The notes under the pieces: model-generated
Seen by the model: the letters and a program-made list of their open reading frames with translations, nothing else
Database searches by the model: none
What the model was told of the DNA's origin: nothing
Program-made: the position numbers and the translations under genes
Part shown: piece after piece, positions 34,986-42,641 of the stretch
Layout of the letters: every line of letters begins with the position of its first letter
Position numbering within the stretch: the stretch's first letter is position 1
From: Nocardia beijingensis NBRC 16342
GTDB taxonomy: Bacteria; Actinomycetota; Actinomycetes; Mycobacteriales; Mycobacteriaceae
Reading direction: 5' to 3'
Length of the DNA: 64,000 nucleotides
Assembly: GCF_001612785.1 (NCBI RefSeq)
Contig: NZ_BDBC01000032.1
Span: 140,344 to 204,343, forward strand

Positions 34986-36449
34986 GTGGACCATTCACGA
35001 GCTCCTCTCCTGGAAGCGCTTGCCGACTATCACCGGCTGGGCCGCTACGGCTTCACACCCCCCGGACATCGGCAAGGCCGCGGAACCGACGAACGCGTCC
35101 TCAACGTGATCGGCCGGGACGCCTTCGCCTCCGACGTCCTGGCCACCGCGGGGTTGGACGACCGGCTCTCGCGCGGCGGCTACCTGTCGCGCGCGGAGGC
35201 GCTGATGGCCGACGCGGTGCGGGCGGAATCGGCGTTCTTCTCCACCTGCGGCAGTTCGCTGTCGGTCAAGGCGGCCATGATGACGGTGGCAGGCGGGCAG
35301 GACGGCGGCCTGCTCGTGGCGCGCGACAGCCACAAATCGGTGGTCGCCGGGCTGATCTTCTCCGGCGTCCAGCCGCGCTGGATCACCCCGCGCTGGGACG
35401 CCGAGATGCACTTCGCGCACCCGCCCTCGCCGTGGCAGGTGGCCGAGGCGTGGGACGCGCACCCCGACGCCGCGGGCGCGCTGATCGTGAGCCCGAGTCC
35501 CTACGGCACCTGCGCGGACATCGCAGGCATCGCCGAGGTCTGCCACGAGCGGGGGAAACCGCTCATCGTCGACGAGGCGTGGGGCGCGCATCTGCCGTTC
35601 CACGACGACCTGCCGACCTGGGCGATGGACGCGGGCGCCGACCTCTGCGTGGTCAGCGTGCACAAGATGGGCGCCGGTTTCGAACAAGGCTCGGTGTTCC
35701 ACCTGCAAGGCGATCTGGTGGACCCGATCCGGCTCAGCGAATGCGCCGATCTGCTGATGACCACCAGCCCGAACGTGCTGGTCTACGCCGCGCTCGACGG
35801 ATGGCGCAGGCAGATGGTCGAGCGCGGACAGGAACTGCTCGGTGCCGCGCTGCACACGGCCGAACAGGCGCGGCGACAGCTCGCCGAGATCCCCGGCATC
35901 ACGGTGCTCGAAGACGAACTGCTCGGCGCCGAAGCCTCGCACGACCTCGACCGGTTGCAGGTCCTCATGGACGTCTCCGGCACCGGGGCCAGCGGCTATC
36001 AGGCCGCCGACTGGCTGCGCGAGCATCGCCGCCTCGATCTGGGATTGAGCGATCATCGCAGGCTGCTGGCCACCTTGTCGCTCGCCGACGACAAGGACAC
36101 CGTCGACACGCTGGTCGACGGCGTCGCCGCGTGGCGCGATCAGCTGACCGATCCGCAGCCGCCCCGCATCCAGCTGCCCTCGCCCGAGGACTTGCAGCTG
36201 GAGTCGGTGATGCTGCCGCGCGACGCGTTCTTCGGCCCGGTGGAGACGGTGGACGCGCGGGACGCCGTGGGCCGGATCGCCGCCGAGCAGCTCACCCCCT
36301 ACCCGCCGGGCATTCCGGTGGTAGTGCCCGGTGAGCGCATCGATGCCGCCGTCGTCGACTACCTGCGCACCGGGCTGGACGCGGGCATGAACGTGCCCGA
36401 CGCATCCGACGCCCGGCTGCGCACGATCCGGGTCGTCGCCCGCGAGTGA
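34986..36449 (+). CDS. Orn/Lys/Arg-type PLP decarboxylase
   Basis: 487 residues, starting GTG at 34986. The fold-I PLP core shows FTPPGHRQGRG at the start, STCGSSLSVKAAMM and DSHKSVVAGLIFSG near the cofactor phosphate, IVDEAWGAHLPFH (cofactor ring Asp196 and stacking residues), and SVHKMGAG with the Schiff-base Lys227. Length fits the shorter actinobacterial amino-acid decarboxylases. It would make a polyamine such as cadaverine or agmatine; substrate unproven. It lies 33 bp upstream of a flavodoxin-type gene and probably forms an operon with it. Confidence 0.87.
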   Translation: MDHSRAPLLEALADYHRLGRYGFTPPGHRQGRGTDERVLNVIGRDAFASDVLATAGLDDRLSRGGYLSRAEALMADAVRAESAFFSTCGSSLSVKAAMMTVAGGQDGGLLVARDSHKSVVAGLIFSGVQPRWITPRWDAEMHFAHPPSPWQVAEAWDAHPDAAGALIVSPSPYGTCADIAGIAEVCHERGKPLIVDEAWGAHLPFHDDLPTWAMDAGADLCVVSVHKMGAGFEQGSVFHLQGDLVDPIRLSECADLLMTTSPNVLVYAALDGWRRQMVERGQELLGAALHTAEQARRQLAEIPGITVLEDELLGAEASHDLDRLQVLMDVSGTGASGYQAADWLREHRRLDLGLSDHRRLLATLSLADDKDTVDTLVDGVAAWRDQLTDPQPPRIQLPSPEDLQLESVMLPRDAFFGPVETVDARDAVGRIAAEQLTPYPPGIPVVVPGERIDAAVVDYLRTGLDAGMNVPDASDARLRTIRVVARE

Positions 36450-36482
36450 ACGAAACATCTCGATGCTCAGGAGGTTTCCCCC

Positions 36483-37094
36483 ATGGCCGGACCGACCGCG
36501 CTCGCCTTGGTGTGCACGCTGAAGAAGTCACCCGCCGAATCCAGCAGCGACCTCATCGCCCGGCAGGTGCTCGACGAACTGGCTGGGCACGACGTGCAGG
36601 GCACGACGCTGCGGGTGGTCGACTACGACGTGCTGCCCGGCGTGACCGCCGACGAGGGCCCCGGCGACCAGTGGCCGTCGATCCGCGAGCGGATCGCGGC
36701 GGCCGACATCCTGCTGATCGCGACCCCCACCTGGGTCGGGCACATGTCGTCGGTGGCGCAGCGGGTGCTGGAGCGATTGGACGCCGAGCTGTCGGAGACC
36801 GACGACGCCGGCCGTCCCGCGATGGTCGGCAAAGTGGCGGCGGTCGCGGTGATCGGCAACGAGGACGGCGCGCACAAGATCGTCGCCGATCTGTATCAGG
36901 GCCTCAACGACATCGGCTTCACCATCCCGGCCCAAGGGTGCACCTACTGGAACGACCAAGCCATGGGCGGCACCGACTACCAGGATCTGGACTCGGTGCC
37001 CAAGGCGGTGGCCTCGGCGACCGGCGCGCTGGCCCGCAACGCCGCACACTTGGCACGCGTGCTGAACGCCCAGCAGTACCCGCCCGCCGAATGA
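36483..37094 (+). CDS. Flavodoxin/NADPH-dependent FMN reductase-like protein
   Basis: 203 residues with CAGGAGGT in front of the ATG. Seen: ALALVCTLKKSPAESSSDLIARQVLDEL (FMN phosphate loop), ADILLIATPTWVGHMSSVAQRVLERLD (conserved TPTW-x-MS-x-Q loop), and VAAVAVIGNEDGAHKIVADLYQGLNDIGF. Binds FMN and acts as an oxidoreductase. Co-transcribed with the decarboxylase. Ends in a terminator hairpin. Confidence 0.84.
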   Translation: MAGPTALALVCTLKKSPAESSSDLIARQVLDELAGHDVQGTTLRVVDYDVLPGVTADEGPGDQWPSIRERIAAADILLIATPTWVGHMSSVAQRVLERLDAELSETDDAGRPAMVGKVAAVAVIGNEDGAHKIVADLYQGLNDIGFTIPAQGCTYWNDQAMGGTDYQDLDSVPKAVASATGALARNAAHLARVLNAQQYPPAE

Positions 37095-37124
37095 GCCGAT
37101 CTCCAGGCCGAATCGGTCGCGGAT

Positions 37125-37160
37125 GATCGCGCCGGCGCCTTCGCGGATGCCGGCGCGATC
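37125..37160. terminator. Bidirectional hairpin
   Basis: Perfect 12-bp stem (GATCGCGCCGGC) with a 12-nt loop between the converging flavodoxin and hemerythrin genes. Confidence 0.6.
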
Positions 37161-37167
37161 GCCTCGA

Positions 37168-37668
37168 TCAGGCCAGCACCGCGTCCACGGTCTTCTTCAG
37201 CGCCGAGGGCTGCGCGGGCGAGGTCGGGGCCTTCTTCCTGAGTTCCTGCATACGCGCACCGATCTCCTGAAGCTGCTTGCGCCCCAGCGCTTCCCGCACC
37301 TTCGGGAACCACTCGTTCTCCTCCTCGTCGATATGGTGGTCGACGTTCTCGATGAGCACGGTGGTCTTGGCGGTGAAGTGCTCGTCGTCGGGCTTCATCG
37401 CCGCCAACTCGGTGACCAGCACGTCGGCGACGTGGTGCTCCTCGTAGGACTCCAGGATGTCGTCCTCGAGGTCGGGCACGAGTTTGCGCACCTCGGGGTA
37501 CATGCACTCGTTCTCGAGGTAGGTGTGCACGGTGAGCGCCTCGATGATCTTGTTCACCACGTCGGCCTTGGTGCGGGTGGCGTCCTCGCCCGCTTTCTCG
37601 AACTCGCGGAAGAGTTTCCGGATCGCCTTGTGGTCGTCGCGAAGCAGCACGATCGCGTCGGTGGTCAT
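37168..37668 (-). CDS. Hemerythrin HHE-domain protein
   Basis: 166 residues; GCAAGGAG precedes the ATG at 37668. Metal ligands: IVLLRDDHKAIRKLFREFE, ALTVHTYLENECMYPEVRK, LESYEEHHVADVL and NVDHHIDEEENEWFPKVRE, the standard H-HxxxE-H-HxxxE layout. The sequence ends in a basic, Pro/Ala-rich tail. Likely O2, NO or iron handling. It is divergent from the CinA-type gene. Confidence 0.87.
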   Translation of the reverse strand: MTTDAIVLLRDDHKAIRKLFREFEKAGEDATRTKADVVNKIIEALTVHTYLENECMYPEVRKLVPDLEDDILESYEEHHVADVLVTELAAMKPDDEHFTAKTTVLIENVDHHIDEEENEWFPKVREALGRKQLQEIGARMQELRKKAPTSPAQPSALKKTVDAVLA

Positions 37669-37805
37669 CGCTTTCTCCTTGCGTCGGGGCCGGTCTCTGC
37701 CGACATTCCCGGCGCGGCGCCGCCGAAACCGTGGCCTCCACCCTACGGCCGGACCCGGCGCCGGTCGTATGGTGGTGAACCGCACACCGCACAGGAAGGT
37801 TCCAG

Positions 37806-38294
37806 ATGCCGCACGCGGACGACTACGCGCACGAGCTGGCCGAACTGGCCAAGCAGTCGGAGATCACCGTCGCGGTCGCCGAATCGCTCACTTCGGGGCG
37901 GCTCAGCGCCACGCTGGGCGCGGCGCCCGACTCCTCCGCCTGGTTCCGCGGGGGCCTCGTCGCCTACAGCACCGAGGTCAAGCGGAGCGTGCTCGGCGTG
38001 CCCGACGTGCCGGTGGTATCGCGGCCGGCCGCCGAAGCGATGGCGACAGGTGTCCGCGACCTGCTGAAAGCGGTTGTCGCCGTGGCGGTCACCGGAGCGG
38101 GCGGTCCCGACCCGCAGGACGGGCAGCCGCCGGGTTCGGTGTGGTTCGCGATCGCCACCGAGCACGACGTGCGTGCCTGGCACCATCAGTTCGACGGCGA
38201 ACCCAAGGACGTGCTCGACCAGACCGTCGACCGCGCGTCGGAGTCGCTGCTGGACACCGTGCGCGCTCTGCACGCGCGGCGTGCACCGGGCTGA
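37806..38294 (+). CDS. CinA C-terminal domain (nicotinamide-nucleotide amidase)
   Basis: 162 residues with CAGGAAGG before the ATG. Seen: AELAKQSEITVAVAESLTSGRLSATLGAAPDSSAWFRGGLVAYSTEVKRSVLGV and AVTGAGGPDPQDGQPPGSVWFA, the catalytic Ser-Lys/Tyr region and GPGGP-like loop of the family. It deamidates NMN to NaMN, recycling pyridine nucleotides. It is a stand-alone version without the N-terminal MoaB-like domain. Confidence 0.88.
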   Translation: MPHADDYAHELAELAKQSEITVAVAESLTSGRLSATLGAAPDSSAWFRGGLVAYSTEVKRSVLGVPDVPVVSRPAAEAMATGVRDLLKAVVAVAVTGAGGPDPQDGQPPGSVWFAIATEHDVRAWHHQFDGEPKDVLDQTVDRASESLLDTVRALHARRAPG

Positions 38295-38301
38295 CGCGCG
38301 G

Positions 38302-38511
38302 TCAGGACGAACGGCGATGCCTGCGGTGGCTGGTGTCGCAGAACGGATAGTTCTTCGAGCGCTTGCACAGGCACAGCGCCACCACGAACCGGTCGGAGCG
38401 CAACGTCCGGCCGTCCGCGGTGACGAACTCCACCGGGCCCTCGATCAACGCGGGGCCGTCCGCGGTGAGTGTCACTCGCCGCCAGTGCTCATTGCCGGAT
38501 TCGGTCGGCAC
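38302..38511 (-). CDS. CDGSH iron-sulfur protein
   Basis: 69 residues. The 2Fe-2S site is Cys47-x-Cys49-x8-Cys58-x3-His62 in CLCKRSKNYPFCDTSH, a CDTSH variant of CDGSH. It starts inside the 3' end of the methyltransferase gene (23-bp overlap), so the two are translated together. Small CDGSH proteins usually deliver electrons or clusters. Here it is the third gene of a three-gene operon with an iron enzyme and a methyltransferase. Confidence 0.85.
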   Translation of the reverse strand: MPTESGNEHWRRVTLTADGPALIEGPVEFVTADGRTLRSDRFVVALCLCKRSKNYPFCDTSHRRHRRSS

Positions 38512-39145
38512 GGATCACCACCAGATCTTCCATTCGCTGGCCGGGACTGATCAGCCCGGCCGCTTCCAGCCAGTCCGCGCGGCGGCGCAGCACCGGCCCG
38601 AACGGCACCGTCGCTCGCGCCACCACGGCGGCCTTCAAGCCCCGCTCGCGCAACTGGACGAGGGTCGTATCGGGATCCGACAGCGCCGAATGCACGATCA
38701 GGGCGACACCGCGCGGTGTCAGCAGCGTCGGCAGCGCCGAGCACAACTGATCGAGAATCGCCCGGCCGTGGGTTCCCGCGTCCCACGCGCGGGCGATGCC
38801 GCGACTGTCGGTGCCCGCGGGAGCCGGAACATACGGCGGGTTGGCCAGCACCAGATCGAAACTGCGCCCGCCGAGCACCGTGGTGAAATCACCACGCAAC
38901 ACCTCGGCCTCGATGCCGCGCAACCGGCAATTCAGCCAGGCCGACACCACCGCGGACCTCGACACATCCACCGCGGTCACCCGCGCGGCCCCGGCATAGG
39001 CGGCGGCGACGGCCAGAGCGCCGGTGCCGGTACACACATCGACCGCGTGCCCGCCACGCGGAATGCCCGCCTCGGACAGGGCACGCACGAGCAACCAGGT
39101 ATCCAACTGCGGCGGATAGACGCCGGGGGGGCGAATCAACATCAC
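38489..39145 (-). CDS. Class I SAM methyltransferase with NPPY motif
   Basis: 218 residues (start GTG at 39145 or ATG at 39142). Seen: AVDVCTGTGALAVAAA (SAM site, residues 34-48), VTAVDVSRSAV with acidic Asp, and LANPPYVP at 101-107. The NPPY motif is typical of enzymes that methylate planar nitrogen or amide groups, such as HemK/PrmC, RlmN6-type and N5-glutamine methyltransferases. The protein lacks the N-terminal domain of true PrmC. It overlaps the CDGSH gene and lies 28 bp after the iron-enzyme gene. Confidence 0.83.
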   Translation of the reverse strand: MMLIRPPGVYPPQLDTWLLVRALSEAGIPRGGHAVDVCTGTGALAVAAAYAGAARVTAVDVSRSAVVSAWLNCRLRGIEAEVLRGDFTTVLGGRSFDLVLANPPYVPAPAGTDSRGIARAWDAGTHGRAILDQLCSALPTLLTPRGVALIVHSALSDPDTTLVQLRERGLKAAVVARATVPFGPVLRRRADWLEAAGLISPGQRMEDLVVIRADRIRQ

Positions 39146-39173
39146 TCTGCCCGGATAGCCAGCTCAGCGCCGC

Positions 39174-40190
39174 TCAATCAGCCACACCCGGCGCGCGGCC
39201 CGTCTCCCGCAGCGAACTGCGGCCCGCGCGCCAGGCGCCGAGCACATGATCGGCGAAGCGGTCCTCGAGCAGATTCGTCACCTGGATGCCGAAAACCACC
39301 GACTCGGTCAGCTCCGGTTCCCGCCGCAGCAGGTCACCGATCACGCCGGTGCGCATGATCTGCTCGTGCACCGCGTCGGCCTCGACATGCTCACGGAAGA
39401 ACAGCACGCACGCCGGGTCGGCCTCCAGTCGTTCCAACGCCGCCACCAGACGCTGCGAACCGGGCGGCGAGGTGATCTCCACCGTGGCGAAATGCCCCAC
39501 CAGCGCGCCACGCAACGACCGGTGCAGACCGAACAGCGACATCATGTTCACCAGCGCGAGCATCGGGGCGGGCACCACGTCCAAGTAGTGCAGATATTCC
39601 GGATTCAGCCCTGCGCCCGCCAGCAGATCGGCGTACAGCTGCGCGTGCACGCGCTCACCGCGCCCACCCCCGAACTCGTCGAACTCCACCGCCACCAGCG
39701 ACGCCTTCGCTTGGCCGCGCAGCCGGGGAATCGCCCAGGCGTACGGGTCGGCCTCTTTGTGGTGGTAGATCGAGCGGTGCACGAAGTACTCGCGCATCTG
39801 CCACCATTCGCCCTCGTCGCGCAGGAAACGGCTCGGACCCTCCGGGTCGGCGGGGGTCACCAGCAAGCCGTCGAGTTCGGCGTCCAGATCGGCTCCGCCG
39901 GGCACGTCCTCGCGCAGCGCCCGCAGGAATCGCTGTTCCAGCGCGGCGCGCAGACCCAGCAGACCCGGATCCCACTCCCAGTCGGCGTCGACCGCCGTGA
40001 ACCCGTGATAGTGCAGCTCGTAGCAGGTGTGCAACGCCAGATGCAGGTCCTCGCCGTAGGGGTCCGCCGGACCCGGCTCCGGCACCGGACCCCGGCCGGG
40101 CGCACCGCGCAACAGCTCCACCACCGCCTCCGACAGCTCGCCGCGCGGGCGCGGCAGATCCTGTTTCGGGGCGCCTAACATGACCGTCAT
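39174..40190 (-). CDS. Iron-containing redox enzyme, heme-oxygenase-like (HDO) fold
   Basis: 338 residues. Likely metal residues lie in the spaced helical motifs EYFVHRSIYHHKEADPYAW (about 134-152), AVEFDEFGGGRGERVHAQLYADLL (about 167-190) and FFREHVEADAVHEQIMRTG (about 265-282), the E/H and D-x2-H sets of heme-oxygenase-like di-iron oxygenases. Characterised relatives (UndA, SznF central domain, BesC, CADD) cleave or hydroxylate small molecules with O2. It is first in the operon and is followed by the methyltransferase and CDGSH genes. A TAAGCG box 6 nt before the ATG may be its -10. Confidence 0.78.
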   Translation of the reverse strand: MTVMLGAPKQDLPRPRGELSEAVVELLRGAPGRGPVPEPGPADPYGEDLHLALHTCYELHYHGFTAVDADWEWDPGLLGLRAALEQRFLRALREDVPGGADLDAELDGLLVTPADPEGPSRFLRDEGEWWQMREYFVHRSIYHHKEADPYAWAIPRLRGQAKASLVAVEFDEFGGGRGERVHAQLYADLLAGAGLNPEYLHYLDVVPAPMLALVNMMSLFGLHRSLRGALVGHFATVEITSPPGSQRLVAALERLEADPACVLFFREHVEADAVHEQIMRTGVIGDLLRREPELTESVVFGIQVTNLLEDRFADHVLGAWRAGRSSLRETGRAPGVAD

Positions 40191-40244
40191 ACCGGTCGCT
40201 TACCCCGGCCGAGCGCCCTTATCGCGGCCCCGCCGGAAAGAATG

Positions 40245-40279
40245 CGGTGGCCGTCCCCACGCCGCGGGGACGGCCACCG
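40245..40279. terminator. Strong hairpin after lsr2
   Basis: Perfect 14-bp stem (CGGTGGCCGTCCCC) and 7-nt loop just past the lsr2 stop, reading in the minus direction. Confidence 0.75.
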
Positions 40280-40301
40280 ACGAGAAGCACCTGCCGCCGA
40301 G

Positions 40302-40637
40302 CTACCCGTTCGCCTTCTTGTACGCCTCGACGACCTCGGCGGAGATCCGTCCCCGCGCCGAGACGTCGATGCCGTTCTTGCGTGCCCACTCCCGGATCAC
40401 CGTGGCCTGTTCCCGATCGGTCGCCGACCGCAGGACACCGCCGCGGCCGCGGCGCGCGCGACCGATCTTGCGGGCATACGGAACCCATTGTTCGAAGAAT
40501 CCGCGCAACTGACCGGCATTCTCCGCCGACAAGTCCATCTCGTAGGCCACGCCGTCAACGGCGAAAGACACGGTTTCCTCGGCCTGAGACTTGCCGTCGT
40601 AGTCATCGACCAGTGTCACGACGACCTTGCGTGCCAT
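40302..40637 (-). CDS. lsr2: Lsr2 nucleoid-associated protein
   Basis: 111 residues, the normal Lsr2 length (112 in mycobacteria). MARKVVVTLVDDYDGKSQAEETVSFAVDGVAYEMDLSAENAGQLR is the N-terminal dimerisation domain. The C-terminal ATVIREWARKNGIDVSARGRISAEVVEAYKKA holds the Arg-Gly-Arg (95-97) AT-hook-like motif that inserts in the minor groove of AT-rich DNA. It silences foreign and AT-rich genes. AAGGGA precedes the ATG. Strong hairpin after the stop. Confidence 0.95.
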   Translation of the reverse strand: MARKVVVTLVDDYDGKSQAEETVSFAVDGVAYEMDLSAENAGQLRGFFEQWVPYARKIGRARRGRGGVLRSATDREQATVIREWARKNGIDVSARGRISAEVVEAYKKANG

Positions 40638-41090
40638 AGAGATAATCCCTTCGCGGTTACCGAGCGCGTGCAGTCGAAAAAACAATCGTAGCCAGTAGAT
40701 AACAGATCGGATCCGCCCGCGGAACACCGGGGTCCCCTGCCGGCGCGCGGAACGCGACGCAGCGAACGATTCGCCGCGGGCGGCCGCTGCGCCATCACAT
40801 AGTGCACGCGCACACGGCCGATCGGCAAACGCCGTCGCGACCGCGCTCCGACGGCGGCGCGGACCTACCACCTGGCGAAGGAGGCGGAGGCGGGCACTTC
40901 CCCACTCCGCGGCGACTCGACACGATCACCGCGGCCGGCAACGACGTCGGCGGAGTCCCCTGCCGGGCGCGGCTTTCACTGAATCTGAACGATTCCGCAA
41001 GGCCGGCTTCGTTGTTCCCGCTTCGGCCGTTTGTGCACACTTCACAGGGGATCGCGGATGCGGTCCATATGCGCGGAGCAGAAAGGAGCG
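40638..41090. other. Upstream region of lsr2, no supported gene
   Basis: It has AT-rich patches near 40680-40710, as expected for an autoregulated lsr2 promoter. Frames on both strands are not protein-like. Confidence 0.4.
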
Positions 41091-41267
41091 GTGGATGAGC
41101 AATCGGTGTTCGATGTGCGGCCGCTCGACGCATCGGAAGCGGACCCCGAATCGCGATCGGCTGTTGTCGCTGACGTGATTCGCCGCGCCCTCGGCGCGGC
41201 ACCCGCAATTCCCCGTCCCGGCGTCCGGGTTCGCGCGCACCACGCCGGATCACTCGATCCGGCGTAG
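41091..41267 (+). CDS. Possible small acidic protein
   Basis: 58 codons, starting GTG: VDEQSVFDVRPLDASEADPESRSAVVADVIRRAL and a proline/arginine-rich end. GC-rich third positions support coding. AAGGAG lies only 2 nt before the GTG, too close; the same ribosome site is better spaced for an ATG at 41095, which would give a 27-residue Arg-rich peptide with a CxxC pair (CSMC). One of these, or neither, may be real. Confidence 0.3.
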   Translation: MDEQSVFDVRPLDASEADPESRSAVVADVIRRALGAAPAIPRPGVRVRAHHAGSLDPA

Positions 41268-41397
41268 CCCTCGCCCACCCGGAATCGACGCCATTCCCGC
41301 GCCCCGCGTTTCTTTCCGCCGGGCGGCATCGCTGTCGGTGCCGGCGGTCGAATCTCTCGTGCGAAGAAATATTGGAGTACCCCTTCCAAACGATCGC

Positions 41398-41657
41398 GCC
41401 GACCGTGTCGCCGCCCGGCTTGGCGCGCAATCGGGCGACCATCACGGGTGCGGAATCGATGCCGTGCACGCGAACCCACGCGTGGCGAGCGGCAAGGCGG
41501 TCCGTCCGGTACCGACACCGAATTCCAGCGCCGCCTCGGCCGCCTCGGCCAGGAAGTCCACCGCCGGATCGACGACGCTCGGTGCGAACATCGCGGCCGC
41601 GGATTCGTCGTAGGTGGCCGCGACCTCCTCGCCGAAATGATCGTCCGTGGGCTGCAC
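41398..41657 (-). pseudogene. Frameshifted, truncated SAM-dependent methyltransferase
   Basis: The frame starting at 41657 reads DHFGEEVAATYDESAAAMFAPSVVDPAVDFLAEAAEAALEFGVGTGRTALPLATRG, the N-terminus and SAM-binding motif of a small class I methyltransferase, then goes out of frame. The continuation VRVHGIDSAPVMVARLRAKPGGDTVG lies in the next frame, reached by adding one G at the CCC run 41475-41477. After about 41398 the match is lost, so most of the enzyme is missing. The gene is dead; codon bias is still intact, which suggests recent inactivation. Confidence 0.72.
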
Positions 41658-41827
41658 CCCGGCACCCTAGCGCGCCGGAATGCGCTGTCACCGCTCATTT
41701 TTCGCACGCGCGAGCCGGGCATCGCCCGACCGCGCCGCCGCGGGCACGGCCCGCTCGTCGTGCGGATCGGGTGGTTGCGAAGCGACACCATGAGCACAGG
41801 GATTCGCCTGTGCCGCTGCGCGATCCG

Positions 41828-42472
41828 TCAGGACGACGGTGCGTCACCGTACACGGTCAACCAGATGGCCCGGCCCAGCGCCTCCGCGAGCGCGTCGTCG
41901 GTGACCCCCGACCCGGAGGAGAAGCTCGCCGCGATCGACCGCTCGACCATCGAGGTGAGCACGACGGCGGTGGCCTGCGGGTCGATCGCCGGGCTGATCC
42001 GGCCCTCGGCCCGGTCCTTCTCCAGCCGCGATCGCACCACCCGCACGAACGAGGCGACCCGGCCGCGCCAGTACGCGCCGACGTCGCGGTCGTAGGCGGC
42101 CACCTCGCTCAGCGCCAGCAGCAGCGACCGGTGCTCGCGGAAGCCCGCGATCATGGTGCGCACCGCCGCGACCACACCGGCCTGCCGCTCGGTGTGGTCG
42201 GTGATCCACCAGCGCTCGGCGGCCTCGAACAGATCAGCCGTGGCCAGTTCGGCCATCCGGATCAGCAGCCTGCTCTTGTCCGGGAAGTACCGGTAGAACG
42301 TCGATCGCGCCGACTGCGACGCGGCGGCGATCCGGTGCACGGCGATCTCGGTGTAGGGCGTGCCGTCGGCGAGCAGTTCCTCCACCGCGCCAAGGACACG
42401 CCGTTCGAACTCCGCGCGCCGGTCGTCGACCGGTTTCCGCGCGTTCCTGGGCACTCGGGTCAGCGAGGGCAT
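41828..42472 (-). CDS. TetR family regulator
   Basis: 214 residues from an ATG with GAGAGGAG before it. The helix-turn-helix is LADGTPYTEIAVHRIAAASQSARSTFYRYFPDKSRLLIRMAEL with the usual RSTFYRYF recognition helix. Its C-terminal ligand domain is rich in Ala and Arg and carries no obvious lead. The gene is divergent from the FAD enzyme pair, and a perfect palindrome lies in the gap, so it most likely represses that operon. Confidence 0.86.
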   Translation of the reverse strand: MPSLTRVPRNARKPVDDRRAEFERRVLGAVEELLADGTPYTEIAVHRIAAASQSARSTFYRYFPDKSRLLIRMAELATADLFEAAERWWITDHTERQAGVVAAVRTMIAGFREHRSLLLALSEVAAYDRDVGAYWRGRVASFVRVVRSRLEKDRAEGRISPAIDPQATAVVLTSMVERSIAASFSSGSGVTDDALAEALGRAIWLTVYGDAPSS

Positions 42473-42599
42473 CCGGCTCCTCTCCGCGGCGCGACGGCCG
42501 TCTCGGTCGGCTGTGCCGGTCGGTTGCGTCCCACCATGGCGTCCATTCTGCCGACACGGCACCGATGTTGACATTCGGGCGCACACCGCTCACCATCGA

Positions 42600-42616
42600 T
42601 CGGACACAGTGTCCGA
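42600..42616. promoter_or_regulatory. TetR operator TCGGACACAGTGTCCGA
   Basis: Perfect 8-1-8 palindrome, 26 bp before the ATG at 42642 in the gap between the TetR gene and the FAD enzyme operon. A TTGACA box lies at 42568-42573. Position and symmetry fit a TetR operator. Confidence 0.7.
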
Positions 42617-42641
42617 GACTATGTGACCGAGGTGTTCGGGC

